DNA of 40,833 nucleotides from SFWF01 sp045636705 (lineage in GTDB: Bacteria; Bacillota; Clostridia; Oscillospirales; Acutalibacteraceae), in contig JAZTYA010000009.1 of the NCBI GenBank assembly GCA_045636705.1, positions 1-40,833 on the forward strand. Direction: 5' to 3'. Within the stretch, counting starts at the first letter, position 1, and every line of letters starts with the position of its first letter. Positions 22,954 through 31,028 of the stretch are shown one piece after another. Both the position numbers and the translations under genes were made by a program. The notes beneath the pieces were generated by a model. The model had not been told where the DNA came from and made no database searches. It saw only the letters and a list, made by a program, of their open reading frames with translations.

Positions 22954-24171
22954 ATGGAAAAAATGGAACTTTTATGTCCCGCAGGGGACCTAACACGCCT
23001 TAAAACCGCCGTAGATTTCGGCGCCGATGCCGTATATATTGCAGGCGAGGAGTTTGGAATGCGAACTGCTGCCTCAAATTTTGGCGAAGCCGATATGCGT
23101 GAAGGCATAAAATATGCCCACGAAAGAGGAGTTAAGGTGCACGTTGCTTGCAACACCTTGCCTCATAACGATGAAATAGCAAGAATACCGAGTTTTCTTG
23201 AAATGGTGCAGGATGCAGGTGCCGATGCTATAATTGCGGCAGACCTTGGAACAATAGGTTTTGTTAAAAAATATGCTCCAAAATGCGAACTTCACGTGTC
23301 GGTTCAGTCGGGAATTGTAAATTATGAAACTGCAAACGCTTTTTATAATCTCGGCGCTAATCGTGTGGTTACCGCAAGGGAACTGTCTTTAGAGGAAATA
23401 GCAGAAATAAGAGCAAAGACACCAAAGGAACTAACCCTTGAATGCTTTACACACGGCGCTATGTGTGTATCCTTTTCTGCAAGATGTTTGCTTTCAAGCT
23501 ATATGACAGGCAGAGACGCCAACCGAGGTGACTGCGCGCAACCTTGCAGATGGTCATATTCTTTGGTTGAAACAAACCGCGAAGGTCAACATTTTGACAT
23601 TACCGAAACCGATAAGGGCACCTACATTCTCAACGCTAACGATTTATGTATGGCGCATTATTTAAAGGATATGCAAAAGTGTGGTATAGGTAGCTTAAAA
23701 ATAGAGGGCAGAGCAAAATCACAGTACTATGTTGCGGTTACCGCAAACGCTTATAGAGGCGCCCTTGATAGCCTTTATAACGATTTTGATAACTGGACCT
23801 TGCCTTCTTGGGTAGAAGAGGAACTAAACAAAATTAGCCACAGAAACTATAGCACAGGATTTTATTTAGGTGCTCCAAAGAATTCGCAAACCTATGGAAA
23901 CGCGGGCTACGTTAGAGATTATTCGGTTGCCGCAACGGTTGACGGATACGAAGACGGCTTTATTATTGCAACCCTTAAAAATAAGTTCTATAGGGGACAA
24001 GAGCTTGATTGTTTAGAGCCTAAAACAAAGCCGTTTACAGTAAAAGCCGATATGCTTTATGATAAGGATAACAATTTAATCGAATCGGCTCCACATCCTA
24101 TGATGACAATTAAAATACCATTCGAAAGACCGGTAAAACCCGGTTCAATGCTTCGAATGAAGGCGGAATAA
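22954..24171 (+). CDS. Peptidase U32 family protein (tRNA hydroxylation protein TrhP-like)
   Basis: 405 aa. The U32 signature is visible: ECFTHGAMCVSFSARC, then GDCAQPCRWSY, which together supply the cysteines now thought to bind an Fe-S cluster. N-terminal ELLCPAGDLTRLKTAVDFGADAVY and the HVACNTLPHNDEI segment are typical, as are IEGRAKSQYYVAV and the C-terminal barrel KNKFYRGQELDCLEP. TrhP of this family hydroxylates wobble uridine (ho5U) using prephenate; some members are described as collagenase-like peptidases. Position directly after mltG matches the Bacillus order, which favours the tRNA role. The last sense codon is followed 6 nt later by a terminator-like hairpin. Confidence 0.9.
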   Translation: MEKMELLCPAGDLTRLKTAVDFGADAVYIAGEEFGMRTAASNFGEADMREGIKYAHERGVKVHVACNTLPHNDEIARIPSFLEMVQDAGADAIIAADLGTIGFVKKYAPKCELHVSVQSGIVNYETANAFYNLGANRVVTARELSLEEIAEIRAKTPKELTLECFTHGAMCVSFSARCLLSSYMTGRDANRGDCAQPCRWSYSLVETNREGQHFDITETDKGTYILNANDLCMAHYLKDMQKCGIGSLKIEGRAKSQYYVAVTANAYRGALDSLYNDFDNWTLPSWVEEELNKISHRNYSTGFYLGAPKNSQTYGNAGYVRDYSVAATVDGYEDGFIIATLKNKFYRGQELDCLEPKTKPFTVKADMLYDKDNNLIESAPHPMMTIKIPFERPVKPGSMLRMKAE

Positions 24172-24177
24172 TAAATT

Positions 24178-24214
24178 ACCTCTATGTCAAAAATGATATA
24201 GAGGTGATTTTTTT
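24178..24214 (+). terminator. Terminator-like hairpin overlapping the ribosome site and start of the PBP gene
   Basis: 12-bp stem (24178-24189 with 24194-24205, one G-U), loop AAAA, then a seven-T run (24208-24214) two bases after the stem. The 3' arm contains the AGAGGTG ribosome site (24200-24206) and the T run includes the first two bases of the TTG start (24213). It can stop transcription after the U32 gene, and if read through it can hide the ribosome site. Confidence 0.75.
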
Positions 24215-25817
24215 GAGCAAGGGAGTTTTAGCTAAAAGGACAGCGATTTGTTTTCTTATTTTGCTTTCGTTAATGTTTTTAACCATAATAAGACTCGTGT
24301 CGATAATGACTTCCGAAAGATATCTTTCTGCGGCAAACGAGCAGTCAACCAGAAGAATAACGGTTAAAAATAAAAGGGGAACGGTTTTTTCTTCTGATAT
24401 GACGCCTATAAGTAATTCGGATGAAAGTTTTGCCACACTTATAACCGATGAACCCGAAGGAATAAACGCCTTGTCAAAGCAACTTTCAATAGAAGAACTT
24501 GACGAGATAATAGGGGAAATTAGAAAAAGCGGTTTTGCTATTCGGTATTTCGACAGGCAAATAGAAGAAAAGGGCGTTTACAGTATACGGATAAAAACCG
24601 AAAACAAAGAGGCAATAGCGAACCACATACTAGGCTATACAAACAGCGAAAACCACGGAGTAAGCGGGCTACAGCTTGCCTTTGACGATTTGTTATATAG
24701 CGATGAGAAGGCGGAATTCACCTTTTCTATTGATGGACACGGAAATATATTAAAGGGAAGCGTAAAGACCGTAGGGCAAGCGTTTAGCGCAGAAAACAGC
24801 GGAATTAAAACAACCATCAATTTAAAAATACAAAAAATAGTAGAAGATGCCATGCAAAATATATCCGTGGGCGCAGCGGTTGTAACCGAGGTTAAAACAG
24901 GCAAAATCAGAGCAATGGTAAGCAGGCCCGATTACGATATTAACAATCTAGCCGAGTCGCTTACCGATGAAAACTCGCCTCTTATTAATCGTTGCCTTTA
25001 TAACTATAACGTAGGCTCGGTGTATAAGCCGTTAGTAGCGGCGGTTGGAATAGAAAGCGGAAATTCAAACTTTTTGCATAACTGTGTTGGATATTCTGAT
25101 ATTGACGGACTAATTTTCGCATGTCATAAGTTGAATGGTCACGGGCAGGTTTCACTCCGTCAAGCAATAAAATATTCCTGTAACACCTTCTTTTACAACT
25201 TCGCGGCAAGCCTTGATATAAACAAAATTTACAATATGGCTTTATTAGCAGGGTTTGACGGAAGAGTAACTTTAGCAAACGGAATTAAAACCGAAAAGGG
25301 TAATATAGGAGATTTAAGCGAACTTGAAATTTCAAAAAGAGCAATAGCAAACCTTGCTATAGGGCAAGGAGAACTTATGGTATCGCCCTTAACCCTTTCA
25401 AATCTTTATTTAAGCATAGCTAACAACGGCAGCTATATTCCGCCAACACTAATAGAAGGCAAGGTCGAAAACGGACAACTTACCGAGTCGGAACCACCAA
25501 TGGAAAAGGTAAAGCTTATGGAAAAAACAACCGCCAGTATTCTTCGTTCGCATCTTGCAGGGGTTTTGGATGAAGACGGAACGGGACATCTTGCGAAGCC
25601 GACCCTTACTACCGCGGCAGGTAAAACGGGAACGGCACAGACAGGAATTATAAAAGAAGGAAAAAGGGTAACAAATTCTTGGTTCTGCGGATTTTTTCCG
25701 CAAAACGAACCTAAGTACGTGGTTATAATACTAGCCGAGAACTCTTCAGGTTCTTGCACCGCAACCTTTTCAAAAATAGCCGATGAAATAACCCTTTTAG
25801 AGTCAATAAAACAATAA
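24213..25817 (+). CDS. Class B penicillin-binding protein (FtsI/SpoVD/PBP2-type transpeptidase)
   Basis: 534 aa from TTG 24213; a GTG at 24204 would place the ribosome site inside the gene, whereas AGAGGTG sits 6 nt before TTG. A single membrane helix near residues 8-28 (AICFLILLSLMFLTIIRL) anchors it. The dimerisation domain begins with KNKRGTVFSSD. The transpeptidase motifs are intact: SVYK (Ser near 269), SCN (near 320) and KTGTAQTG (Lys near 469). It crosslinks stem peptides outside the membrane, for septum, elongation or spore cortex. There are no PASTA domains, unlike SpoVD, and it is shorter than most FtsI. No FtsW/SpoVE partner is adjacent. Expression seems to depend on passing the overlapping hairpin. 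Confidence 0.9.
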   Translation: MSKGVLAKRTAICFLILLSLMFLTIIRLVSIMTSERYLSAANEQSTRRITVKNKRGTVFSSDMTPISNSDESFATLITDEPEGINALSKQLSIEELDEIIGEIRKSGFAIRYFDRQIEEKGVYSIRIKTENKEAIANHILGYTNSENHGVSGLQLAFDDLLYSDEKAEFTFSIDGHGNILKGSVKTVGQAFSAENSGIKTTINLKIQKIVEDAMQNISVGAAVVTEVKTGKIRAMVSRPDYDINNLAESLTDENSPLINRCLYNYNVGSVYKPLVAAVGIESGNSNFLHNCVGYSDIDGLIFACHKLNGHGQVSLRQAIKYSCNTFFYNFAASLDINKIYNMALLAGFDGRVTLANGIKTEKGNIGDLSELEISKRAIANLAIGQGELMVSPLTLSNLYLSIANNGSYIPPTLIEGKVENGQLTESEPPMEKVKLMEKTTASILRSHLAGVLDEDGTGHLAKPTLTTAAGKTGTAQTGIIKEGKRVTNSWFCGFFPQNEPKYVVIILAENSSGSCTATFSKIADEITLLESIKQ

Positions 25818-25820
25818 ACT

Positions 25821-25855
25821 AAAGCACCTTTGGAAACTATCCATAGGTGCTTTTT
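25821..25855 (+). terminator. Terminator after the PBP gene
   Basis: Stem 25821-25829 with 25845-25853 (9 bp, extended by TGG/CCA after one mismatch), ending in a T run to 25855. It closes the thyX-to-PBP run. Confidence 0.8.
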
Positions 25856-25861
25856 CATAGG

Positions 25862-25890
25862 TTGCTTTTATTTTTAAAATAATGTATAAT
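25862..25890 (+). promoter_or_regulatory. Promoter of the CYTH-domain gene
   Basis: TTGCTT (25862-25867), 17-nt spacer, perfect TATAAT (25885-25890), followed by AAGGGGTGAT at 25903-25912. Confidence 0.65.
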
Positions 25891-25916
25891 ATAAATCTAA
25901 AGAAGGGGTGATATCT

Positions 25917-26411
25917 TTGAGTGCAAATTATGAAATTGAACGCAAGTTTTTAATAAAAATGCCTAATATTTCTTTGCTAAGTGAAAACAAAGACTGCAAG
26001 TCGGTTTACATAAAGCAAACATACCTTAAAGATAAAACCCGCATAAGAATGCTAGAAACTGATAATAAAGTAGTTTACATAAAAACCGTAAAACATAAAA
26101 TATCAGATATTACACGCATCGAAAATGAGAATGAAATTACAAAAAAAGAATATGACGAGCTTTTAAAGCTTGCAGACCCTGAGCGTCAAACCATAGCAAA
26201 AACAAGATATAAATATCCCTTTATGAACAAGGTCTTGGAGATAGATATTTTCCCGTTTTGGAGTGATAGAGCCTTTTTAGAAATTGAGCTTGAAAGGGAA
26301 GACGAGGATTTTTCCATTCCTTCCTTCCTAGAGATAATAAAAGAGGTTACACACGAACCTTTATATACAAATTATTCCTTAGCAAAACAAATTCCTAAAG
26401 AAAATTTTTGA
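25917..26411 (+). CDS. CYTH-domain protein (triphosphate tunnel metalloenzyme family)
   Basis: 164 aa from TTG 25917, which follows an AAGGGGTGAT ribosome site; the GTG at 25908 overlaps that site and is rejected. The diagnostic ExExK-type start EIERKFL is at residues 6-12. Further charged beta strands of the tunnel are RIRMLETDNK, TRIENENEITKKEYDEL, KTRYKYPF, LEIDIFP and FLEIELERED. The family hydrolyses inorganic or nucleoside triphosphates (tripolyphosphatase, thiamine triphosphatase, class IV adenylate cyclase); the exact substrate cannot be read. It ends 85 nt before the sigma factor gene and has its own promoter. Confidence 0.87.
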   Translation: MSANYEIERKFLIKMPNISLLSENKDCKSVYIKQTYLKDKTRIRMLETDNKVVYIKTVKHKISDITRIENENEITKKEYDELLKLADPERQTIAKTRYKYPFMNKVLEIDIFPFWSDRAFLEIELEREDEDFSIPSFLEIIKEVTHEPLYTNYSLAKQIPKENF

Positions 26412-26417
26412 AAATTT

Positions 26418-26455
26418 TGAAACCTTTGGCACTGTTCATTTGTGTTATGTATGAA
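26418..26455 (+). promoter_or_regulatory. Candidate ECF-type (possibly autoregulated) promoter region of the sigma factor gene
   Basis: TGAAACCTTT at 26418-26427 resembles the -35 element of SigW-like ECF promoters (TGAAAC). A matching CGTA-type -10 is not clean (TTGTGT near 26440). A vegetative reading, TTGGCA (26426-26431) with TATGAA (26450-26455) at 18 nt, is also possible. Which one is used is unresolved. Confidence 0.35.
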
Positions 26456-26496
26456 GAGTAGCTATTCCACACCTTAAAAACGAGGAGATGAAAGCA

Positions 26497-26976
26497 ATGA
26501 ATGAAAAGGAAATATTTTTTGAAAAAACCTTTGATAAATATTCCGATATGGTATATAGGTTAGCCTTTTCAAGAACAAACAGTCGTTACGATGCGGATGA
26601 TATTCTGCAAACAGTTTTTCTAAAACTTGTTAAGTCTAACGTTGAATTTAGAGATGATGAACATATAAAAGCGTGGCTTATACGTGTTACCTTGAACACC
26701 TCTAAAAATCTGCTTTTATCTGCTGTTCGCAGGTTAACCCTTCCGCTTGAGGATACCTTGGCTTTTGAAATGAAAGAAAAAAGCGAGGTTTACTACGCGG
26801 TCATGAAGCTTTCTGTAAAATACAGAACGGTAATTCATCTTTTCTATTATGAGGGTTATAGCATTTTGGAAATTGCAAAGCTACTCGACACAAAGGAAGC
26901 TACTGTTAAAACACAATTAAATCGTGCAAGACAAAAGCTTAAAACAGAACTGAAGGGAGAGGAATTTGATGTTTAA
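26497..26976 (+). CDS. ECF-type RNA polymerase sigma factor
   Basis: 159 aa from ATG 26497, with GAGGAG (26482-26487) 9 nt upstream; the in-frame ATG at 26488 touches that site and is unlikely. Sigma region 2 occupies about 10-75 (DMVYRLAFSR, YDADDILQTVFLKLVKS, IKAWLIRVTLNTSKN). Region 4 is the helix-turn-helix near the C-terminus (YSILEIAKLLDTKEATVKTQ, then LNRARQKLK). There is no region 1 or 3, as expected for the ECF group. Its stop overlaps the downstream membrane beta-propeller gene by 8 nt, the usual layout of an ECF factor with its anti-sigma or signal-sensing partner. Confidence 0.93.
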   Translation: MNEKEIFFEKTFDKYSDMVYRLAFSRTNSRYDADDILQTVFLKLVKSNVEFRDDEHIKAWLIRVTLNTSKNLLLSAVRRLTLPLEDTLAFEMKEKSEVYYAVMKLSVKYRTVIHLFYYEGYSILEIAKLLDTKEATVKTQLNRARQKLKTELKGEEFDV

Positions 26977-28906
26977 AGAAAAGTACACAAAAGATGTTGA
27001 AAACATTAAAGTTGACGGTTCACTAAAAAGATATATTAAGACAAAAATGAGACAGGAAAAACGCTCTAAAAACACCTCTTTAAAATTTGTAGGCGTTTTA
27101 GCAGGGCTTGTTTGTGTCTGTGTTATGGCATCCTTATTATATACTCCTGAAAATCCTTCATCGGTGGTTCATCCTATCGTAGATAAGACCGACAAGGTGC
27201 TTTTATCGGGCATTAAATATTCCGAAATTTACGATGCAATTACCCTTTCTCGTGGAAACTACGATGATGTATATGGGGTAACCGAAGATGAAGCTGAAGA
27301 TTTGGGAGCTACAACAGGTACAGCCAGCAAACCTTCCTCTCTAAAAGGGGATGGAAATGTAACTGCCGATGATTCGGTCAACGAAAAGCCTGAACATTCC
27401 ACAACAAACAATCAGGTTGTAGGTGTGGATGAAACAGATATTGTAAAAACCGACGGCGAATATATCTATGTCTGCAAGCAAAACTCCATAAAAATTGCAA
27501 AGGCTACCGAAGGCGTGCTTGAACTTGTCGGTTCTATCGAGCTGGATGAATATTATTATACAAGGGGAATTTTCGTTACCGAAAACCGCCTTACAGTTAT
27601 TCTTTCAAACTGGAAGGAAGAAAATAGTTTTATTAGGGTTTATGATGTGACAGATAAGGCAAATCCGGAACTTATTGGAGAGAAAACTCAAAGCGGATAC
27701 TATTTTAATTCCCGTATGATAAACGGTACGATTTACTTTATGACAACCTACTATGTCGGTTACGACATAAATAAGGATGACCCCAAAACCTATGTTCCGC
27801 TTATTGATGAAAACGAGATTAAAGAGGGCGAGATTACCTGTATAAACAACTTTACAAGGTCCTCCTATTTAGTTGTTTCAGCCTTTGATATTGCTACTGC
27901 GAAAATAACCTCAACCGAGGCATTCTTGGGCGGAGCCGAAAACATTTACTGCGATAACGATAGCCTATATTTCACCTTTACAAAGTTTGAAAAGGAAGCA
28001 GACAAGACCTATATTGTAAAGGTAGGACTCACAAAGACTGATGTTAAAATTCAGGCTATGGGAGAGGTTGCAGGCAGGCCCTTAAACCAGTTCTCAATGG
28101 ATGAGCATAACGGAAATCTTCGTATCGTTACAACGGTACAAGAAACCGTATATGAAGAATATGATATGGAGCCTTCTTCATCTAAACTTGTTTCTTCTTC
28201 CGCTTCGCAAGATGTAATCTTTACCGATGATGTTATTGATTCAAATATTATCGAAACTGTTACTACGAATTCTCTTTATGTTTTGGATAAAAACCTAAAG
28301 GTTATAGGAAAGCTTGAAGATTTAGCAAAGGGTGAGAGGGTTTATTCGGTAAGATTTGACGGCAATATAGGTTATTTTGTAACCTTCAAGCAGATAGACC
28401 CATTGTTTACGGTTGACCTATCAAACCCTGCTAAGCCTACCGTTTTAAGCGAACTTAAAATTCCGGGATTTTCTGAATATTTGCACCCATTCGGCGAGGG
28501 CAAGCTCTTCGGCTTTGGAAGTAGCGCTACCGAACAAGGCCTTGTTACAGGACTTAAACTTTCTATGTTTGATGTAAGCAATCCAAAAGATGTAACCGAA
28601 GAAAGCAACGTTTCAATAGATTCTGCCTTTTCTGAGGCATCGGGCAACCACAAGGCAATAATGGTTGATGAAGGTAAAAACATCATAGCCTTTGCCGCTA
28701 TGAGTTATTACGGCTCTGCTAAACTATATGTTTACGGATATAATGAAGAAGGATTCTTCCTCCAAAAAACCAAGGATATAGGCAAAGCCGACCTTTCTTC
28801 TTCAAGATTTGTCTGGATAGAAGATTATTTCTATTTTGCCCACAGTACGGGAATCACTTCATTCGATATAAACGAGTTTAAAGAAATATCTAAAATTGAA
28901 TTTTAA
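26969..28906 (+). CDS. Membrane-anchored beta-propeller protein, probable partner (anti-sigma-like) of the ECF factor
   Basis: 645 aa from ATG 26969, with GGGAGAGG upstream and an 8-nt overlap with the sigma gene. A short basic cytoplasmic segment (about 1-38) could bind the sigma factor; one membrane helix follows (about 41-60, LKFVGVLAGLVCVCVMASLL). The large outside part contains the conserved NNQVVGVDETDIVKTDGEYI stretch of the secreted C-terminal beta-propeller family (COG4880-like), with repeated blade segments such as YIYVCKQN, VRFDGNIGYFVTFKQIDPL and LFDVSNPK-like MFDVSNPKD. The family has no established enzymatic role. From its position I infer a surface sensor controlling the sigma factor; no zinc-binding HxxxCxxC anti-sigma motif is seen. 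Confidence 0.85.
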   Translation: MFKEKYTKDVENIKVDGSLKRYIKTKMRQEKRSKNTSLKFVGVLAGLVCVCVMASLLYTPENPSSVVHPIVDKTDKVLLSGIKYSEIYDAITLSRGNYDDVYGVTEDEAEDLGATTGTASKPSSLKGDGNVTADDSVNEKPEHSTTNNQVVGVDETDIVKTDGEYIYVCKQNSIKIAKATEGVLELVGSIELDEYYYTRGIFVTENRLTVILSNWKEENSFIRVYDVTDKANPELIGEKTQSGYYFNSRMINGTIYFMTTYYVGYDINKDDPKTYVPLIDENEIKEGEITCINNFTRSSYLVVSAFDIATAKITSTEAFLGGAENIYCDNDSLYFTFTKFEKEADKTYIVKVGLTKTDVKIQAMGEVAGRPLNQFSMDEHNGNLRIVTTVQETVYEEYDMEPSSSKLVSSSASQDVIFTDDVIDSNIIETVTTNSLYVLDKNLKVIGKLEDLAKGERVYSVRFDGNIGYFVTFKQIDPLFTVDLSNPAKPTVLSELKIPGFSEYLHPFGEGKLFGFGSSATEQGLVTGLKLSMFDVSNPKDVTEESNVSIDSAFSEASGNHKAIMVDEGKNIIAFAAMSYYGSAKLYVYGYNEEGFFLQKTKDIGKADLSSSRFVWIEDYFYFAHSTGITSFDINEFKEISKIEF

Positions 28907-28912
28907 AATAAA

Positions 28913-28949
28913 AAAGCAGGTATAAGACTTTTGGTCTTATGCCTGCTTT
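28913..28949. terminator. Bidirectional terminator between the beta-propeller gene and the helicase loader gene
   Basis: 16-bp stem (28913-28928 with 28934-28949, one G-U) with a five-base loop, flanked by A-rich and T-rich runs; it serves both convergent genes. Confidence 0.9.
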
Positions 28950-28953
28950 AAAT

Positions 28954-29913
28954 TTACTGTAAAGCTTTAATTTGTCTAATATCGGAACCTATGAATTTTT
29001 TCATTTCATAGTTGCCTAAGAATCTTGATGTTATTCTTGCGGTGTAACGGCTTTCAAGTTCATCAAAACTTAAATTTGTGTTTATTATGGTCGGTTTACC
29101 GTTAAGAATTCTTGTATTGATTATGTTATAGATTAAAGCCTGAGTGTAGCTTGTTAAAAACTCTGTTCCAAGGTCATCTATGACAAGCAAATCGCACTCG
29201 AGCATAGCATCTTCCTTTTCGGTCTGACCACTATACGAAAAATGCTCCTTTTCGGCGGCAGACAAAAGGTTGTAAGCCGAGCCATAAACTACGCCGAATC
29301 CCTTTTCAGCTATGGCAGAAACAATAGCTAAAGAAAGGTGGGTTTTTCCAAGGCCCGAACCACCCATAAATAAAAGGGAAGAGGAAACGTTTGGGAAAGT
29401 GTCGACAAACTCACGGCAAAGCTTTAAAAGAGCTGTAGCGCGCTTTTTTGGGACGTTTCCGTTCACGTCGGGCTCACTTGAATAGTAGTTTAAATCAAAA
29501 TTGTCAAACGAACAGTTTTCAATAGGTAAAGAGGCAGAAAGTTCTTTGAAGGTTAACTGCTTGGCAATTTGTTCTACGCAAGAACAAAGTTTTCCCGATA
29601 CAAAATTTTCGTCATTACAAATCTTGCAAATGAACGAAGGCTTCTCAATTTTAGCCTTCTTTAAAATTTCACTTTTTTTGGCATTAGCCTTTTCGCAAAG
29701 GACTTTAAACTTTTCAAGTTGCTTATCATCGCCCGAGATTGCGGCAAGCGCTAAGGATGCGCCAATCGCGTTCGTTTCATTTTCAAGGGCAGCAAACTCA
29801 CTGTTTTGTTCCTTTAATGCCGAAATTTTATCTTGGAAGAGTTTAAGGTTTTCTTTAACCTTGTTTTTCTTAAGTTCTAACGCTTTTGCGTATATTTCAC
29901 TTCTGTATCCCAT
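28954..29913 (-). CDS. DnaC/DnaI-type replicative helicase loader (AAA+ ATPase)
   Basis: 319 aa. A coiled, charged N-terminal third is followed by a possible zinc site (CKICNDENFVSGKLCSC), as in DnaI. The AAA+ part has Walker A GGSGLGKTHLS (near 183), Walker B DLLVIDDLG, sensor 1 TIINTNLS and the arginine-rich ITSRFLG. It loads the replicative helicase during initiation and restart. IstB transposition helpers share this fold, but the zinc-type N-terminus, the absence of a transposase and the dnaD-like gene 8 nt upstream favour the replication role. Confidence 0.9.
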   Translation of the reverse strand: MGYRSEIYAKALELKKNKVKENLKLFQDKISALKEQNSEFAALENETNAIGASLALAAISGDDKQLEKFKVLCEKANAKKSEILKKAKIEKPSFICKICNDENFVSGKLCSCVEQIAKQLTFKELSASLPIENCSFDNFDLNYYSSEPDVNGNVPKKRATALLKLCREFVDTFPNVSSSLLFMGGSGLGKTHLSLAIVSAIAEKGFGVVYGSAYNLLSAAEKEHFSYSGQTEKEDAMLECDLLVIDDLGTEFLTSYTQALIYNIINTRILNGKPTIINTNLSFDELESRYTARITSRFLGNYEMKKFIGSDIRQIKALQ

Positions 29914-29921
29914 AAAATCTC

Positions 29922-30851
29922 CTAGTCATCACTGTTTAAAAGTTTGTCGATAAGTTCTTTATCGTAGGTAGAAAAATTGCTTTTGCCACCTTTTGACTTT
30001 GCGGGGGACTTTTCTTTTGTATCTATTTCTTCTACGGTCGTAATACCTTTTTTGTGCCAACTATCTAAAATCTTGTTTATGTAGCTAAAACTGATATTTC
30101 CCTTTGCGTCAATGCAACGGTCATAAGCCTCTTTAATCAAGTCTTTTTTAAGCTTCCACTCATTAATCCAACAAGAAGAAAACTCAAGCTCCTTAGAGGA
30201 AGGGCTTCTATGGTCAAGACCAAAAATACGACTGACAATCGACCAAGCGGTCTTTTTGCGAGCCTGTTCTTCAATAAACTTTTCGGCGGCAGTAATAGAA
30301 TCAATTCCCGCCTCAATCCAAATAAGTGCGGTAGATTCGATAAAGCCGATGTTCTTTTTGCCTTCACTAATAGCATATTCAACAAGCATAAGAATAAGCG
30401 AAATATCCATTCCGTAGTCTGAATAAAGCCAGACTAATGTCTGCATTTCACTTGCGCGAAGGGCGCGTCGGAATTTAAGCTCGGCTTCACGAATCAAGAA
30501 ACCAACCATAGAGTCCTGACTGCTCAAAAGAGCAATTTCTTCCCTTGTAGGTTTAACCGACAAAGCTTTAACAGCCAGCTTTGTTTTAACGTTAGAAACC
30601 TTCTCTGTGGTTTCTGCCTTGAGCAGAATACCGGCATCTGCCCAGAAATTAAGAGCATCAAAAACTTCACTTAAAGGCATTTTAAAGTAGCTTGCAATAT
30701 CTTCGGCTTCAATACCCGAATATGCATTCTTCACAAAATAAAGTAAAACCTTTAATTGTTCGCCTGAGGCTATTTTCAAATGCTTGTCAATAACTTCACT
30801 GGGAATAACGGCAGGACTGCTAATCGCCTTTGGGGATAGTGAATAATCCAT
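29922..30851 (-). CDS. DnaD-domain primosome protein
   Basis: 309 aa. A winged-helix-like N-terminal part (SGEQLKVLLYFVKNAYSGIE and the following IASYFKMPLSEVFDALNFW) is followed by two DnaD (DDBH2) domains. The first has FRRALRASEMQTLVWLYSDYG then SLILMLVEYAISEGKKN and IESTALIWIEAGIDSITAA; the second ends with FSYINKILDSWHKKGI, the YxxxIxxxW signature. DnaD proteins remodel DNA at origins and recruit the helicase loader. It forms a two-gene unit with the DnaI-type gene 8 nt downstream. ATG 30851 has AAAGGAG 6 nt upstream and a promoter at 30885-30912. Confidence 0.9.
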   Translation of the reverse strand: MDYSLSPKAISSPAVIPSEVIDKHLKIASGEQLKVLLYFVKNAYSGIEAEDIASYFKMPLSEVFDALNFWADAGILLKAETTEKVSNVKTKLAVKALSVKPTREEIALLSSQDSMVGFLIREAELKFRRALRASEMQTLVWLYSDYGMDISLILMLVEYAISEGKKNIGFIESTALIWIEAGIDSITAAEKFIEEQARKKTAWSIVSRIFGLDHRSPSSKELEFSSCWINEWKLKKDLIKEAYDRCIDAKGNISFSYINKILDSWHKKGITTVEEIDTKEKSPAKSKGGKSNFSTYDKELIDKLLNSDD

Positions 30852-30884
30852 ATGATGCTCCTTTCATAAATGTTATGGAAATTT

Positions 30885-30912
30885 ATTATACCATATTTTT
30901 AAAAATTGTAAA
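30885..30912 (-). promoter_or_regulatory. Promoter of the dnaD-helicase loader unit
   Basis: Leftward TTTACA (30912-30907), 16-nt spacer, perfect TATAAT (30890-30885), 33 nt before the ATG. Confidence 0.6.
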
Positions 30913-30965
30913 TACGGAATATTTAACAAATTTGAATATATATATTATAGCAATAATAAAAATGT

Positions 30966-30994
30966 TTGACTTTATAAATCTTAAAAGGTATAAT
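30966..30994 (+). promoter_or_regulatory. Promoter of galE
   Basis: TTGACT (30966-30971), 17-nt spacer, TATAAT (30989-30994), 34 nt before the chosen TTG start. Confidence 0.8.
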
Positions 30995-31028
30995 AAAAGC
31001 TCAAAGAATATGTTTTGGAGTGAATAAC

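Noticed and set aside
28954..29913. IstB-type transposition helper
   Set aside because: No transposase or terminal inverted repeats; the zinc-type N-terminus and adjacent DnaD gene fit a helicase loader.
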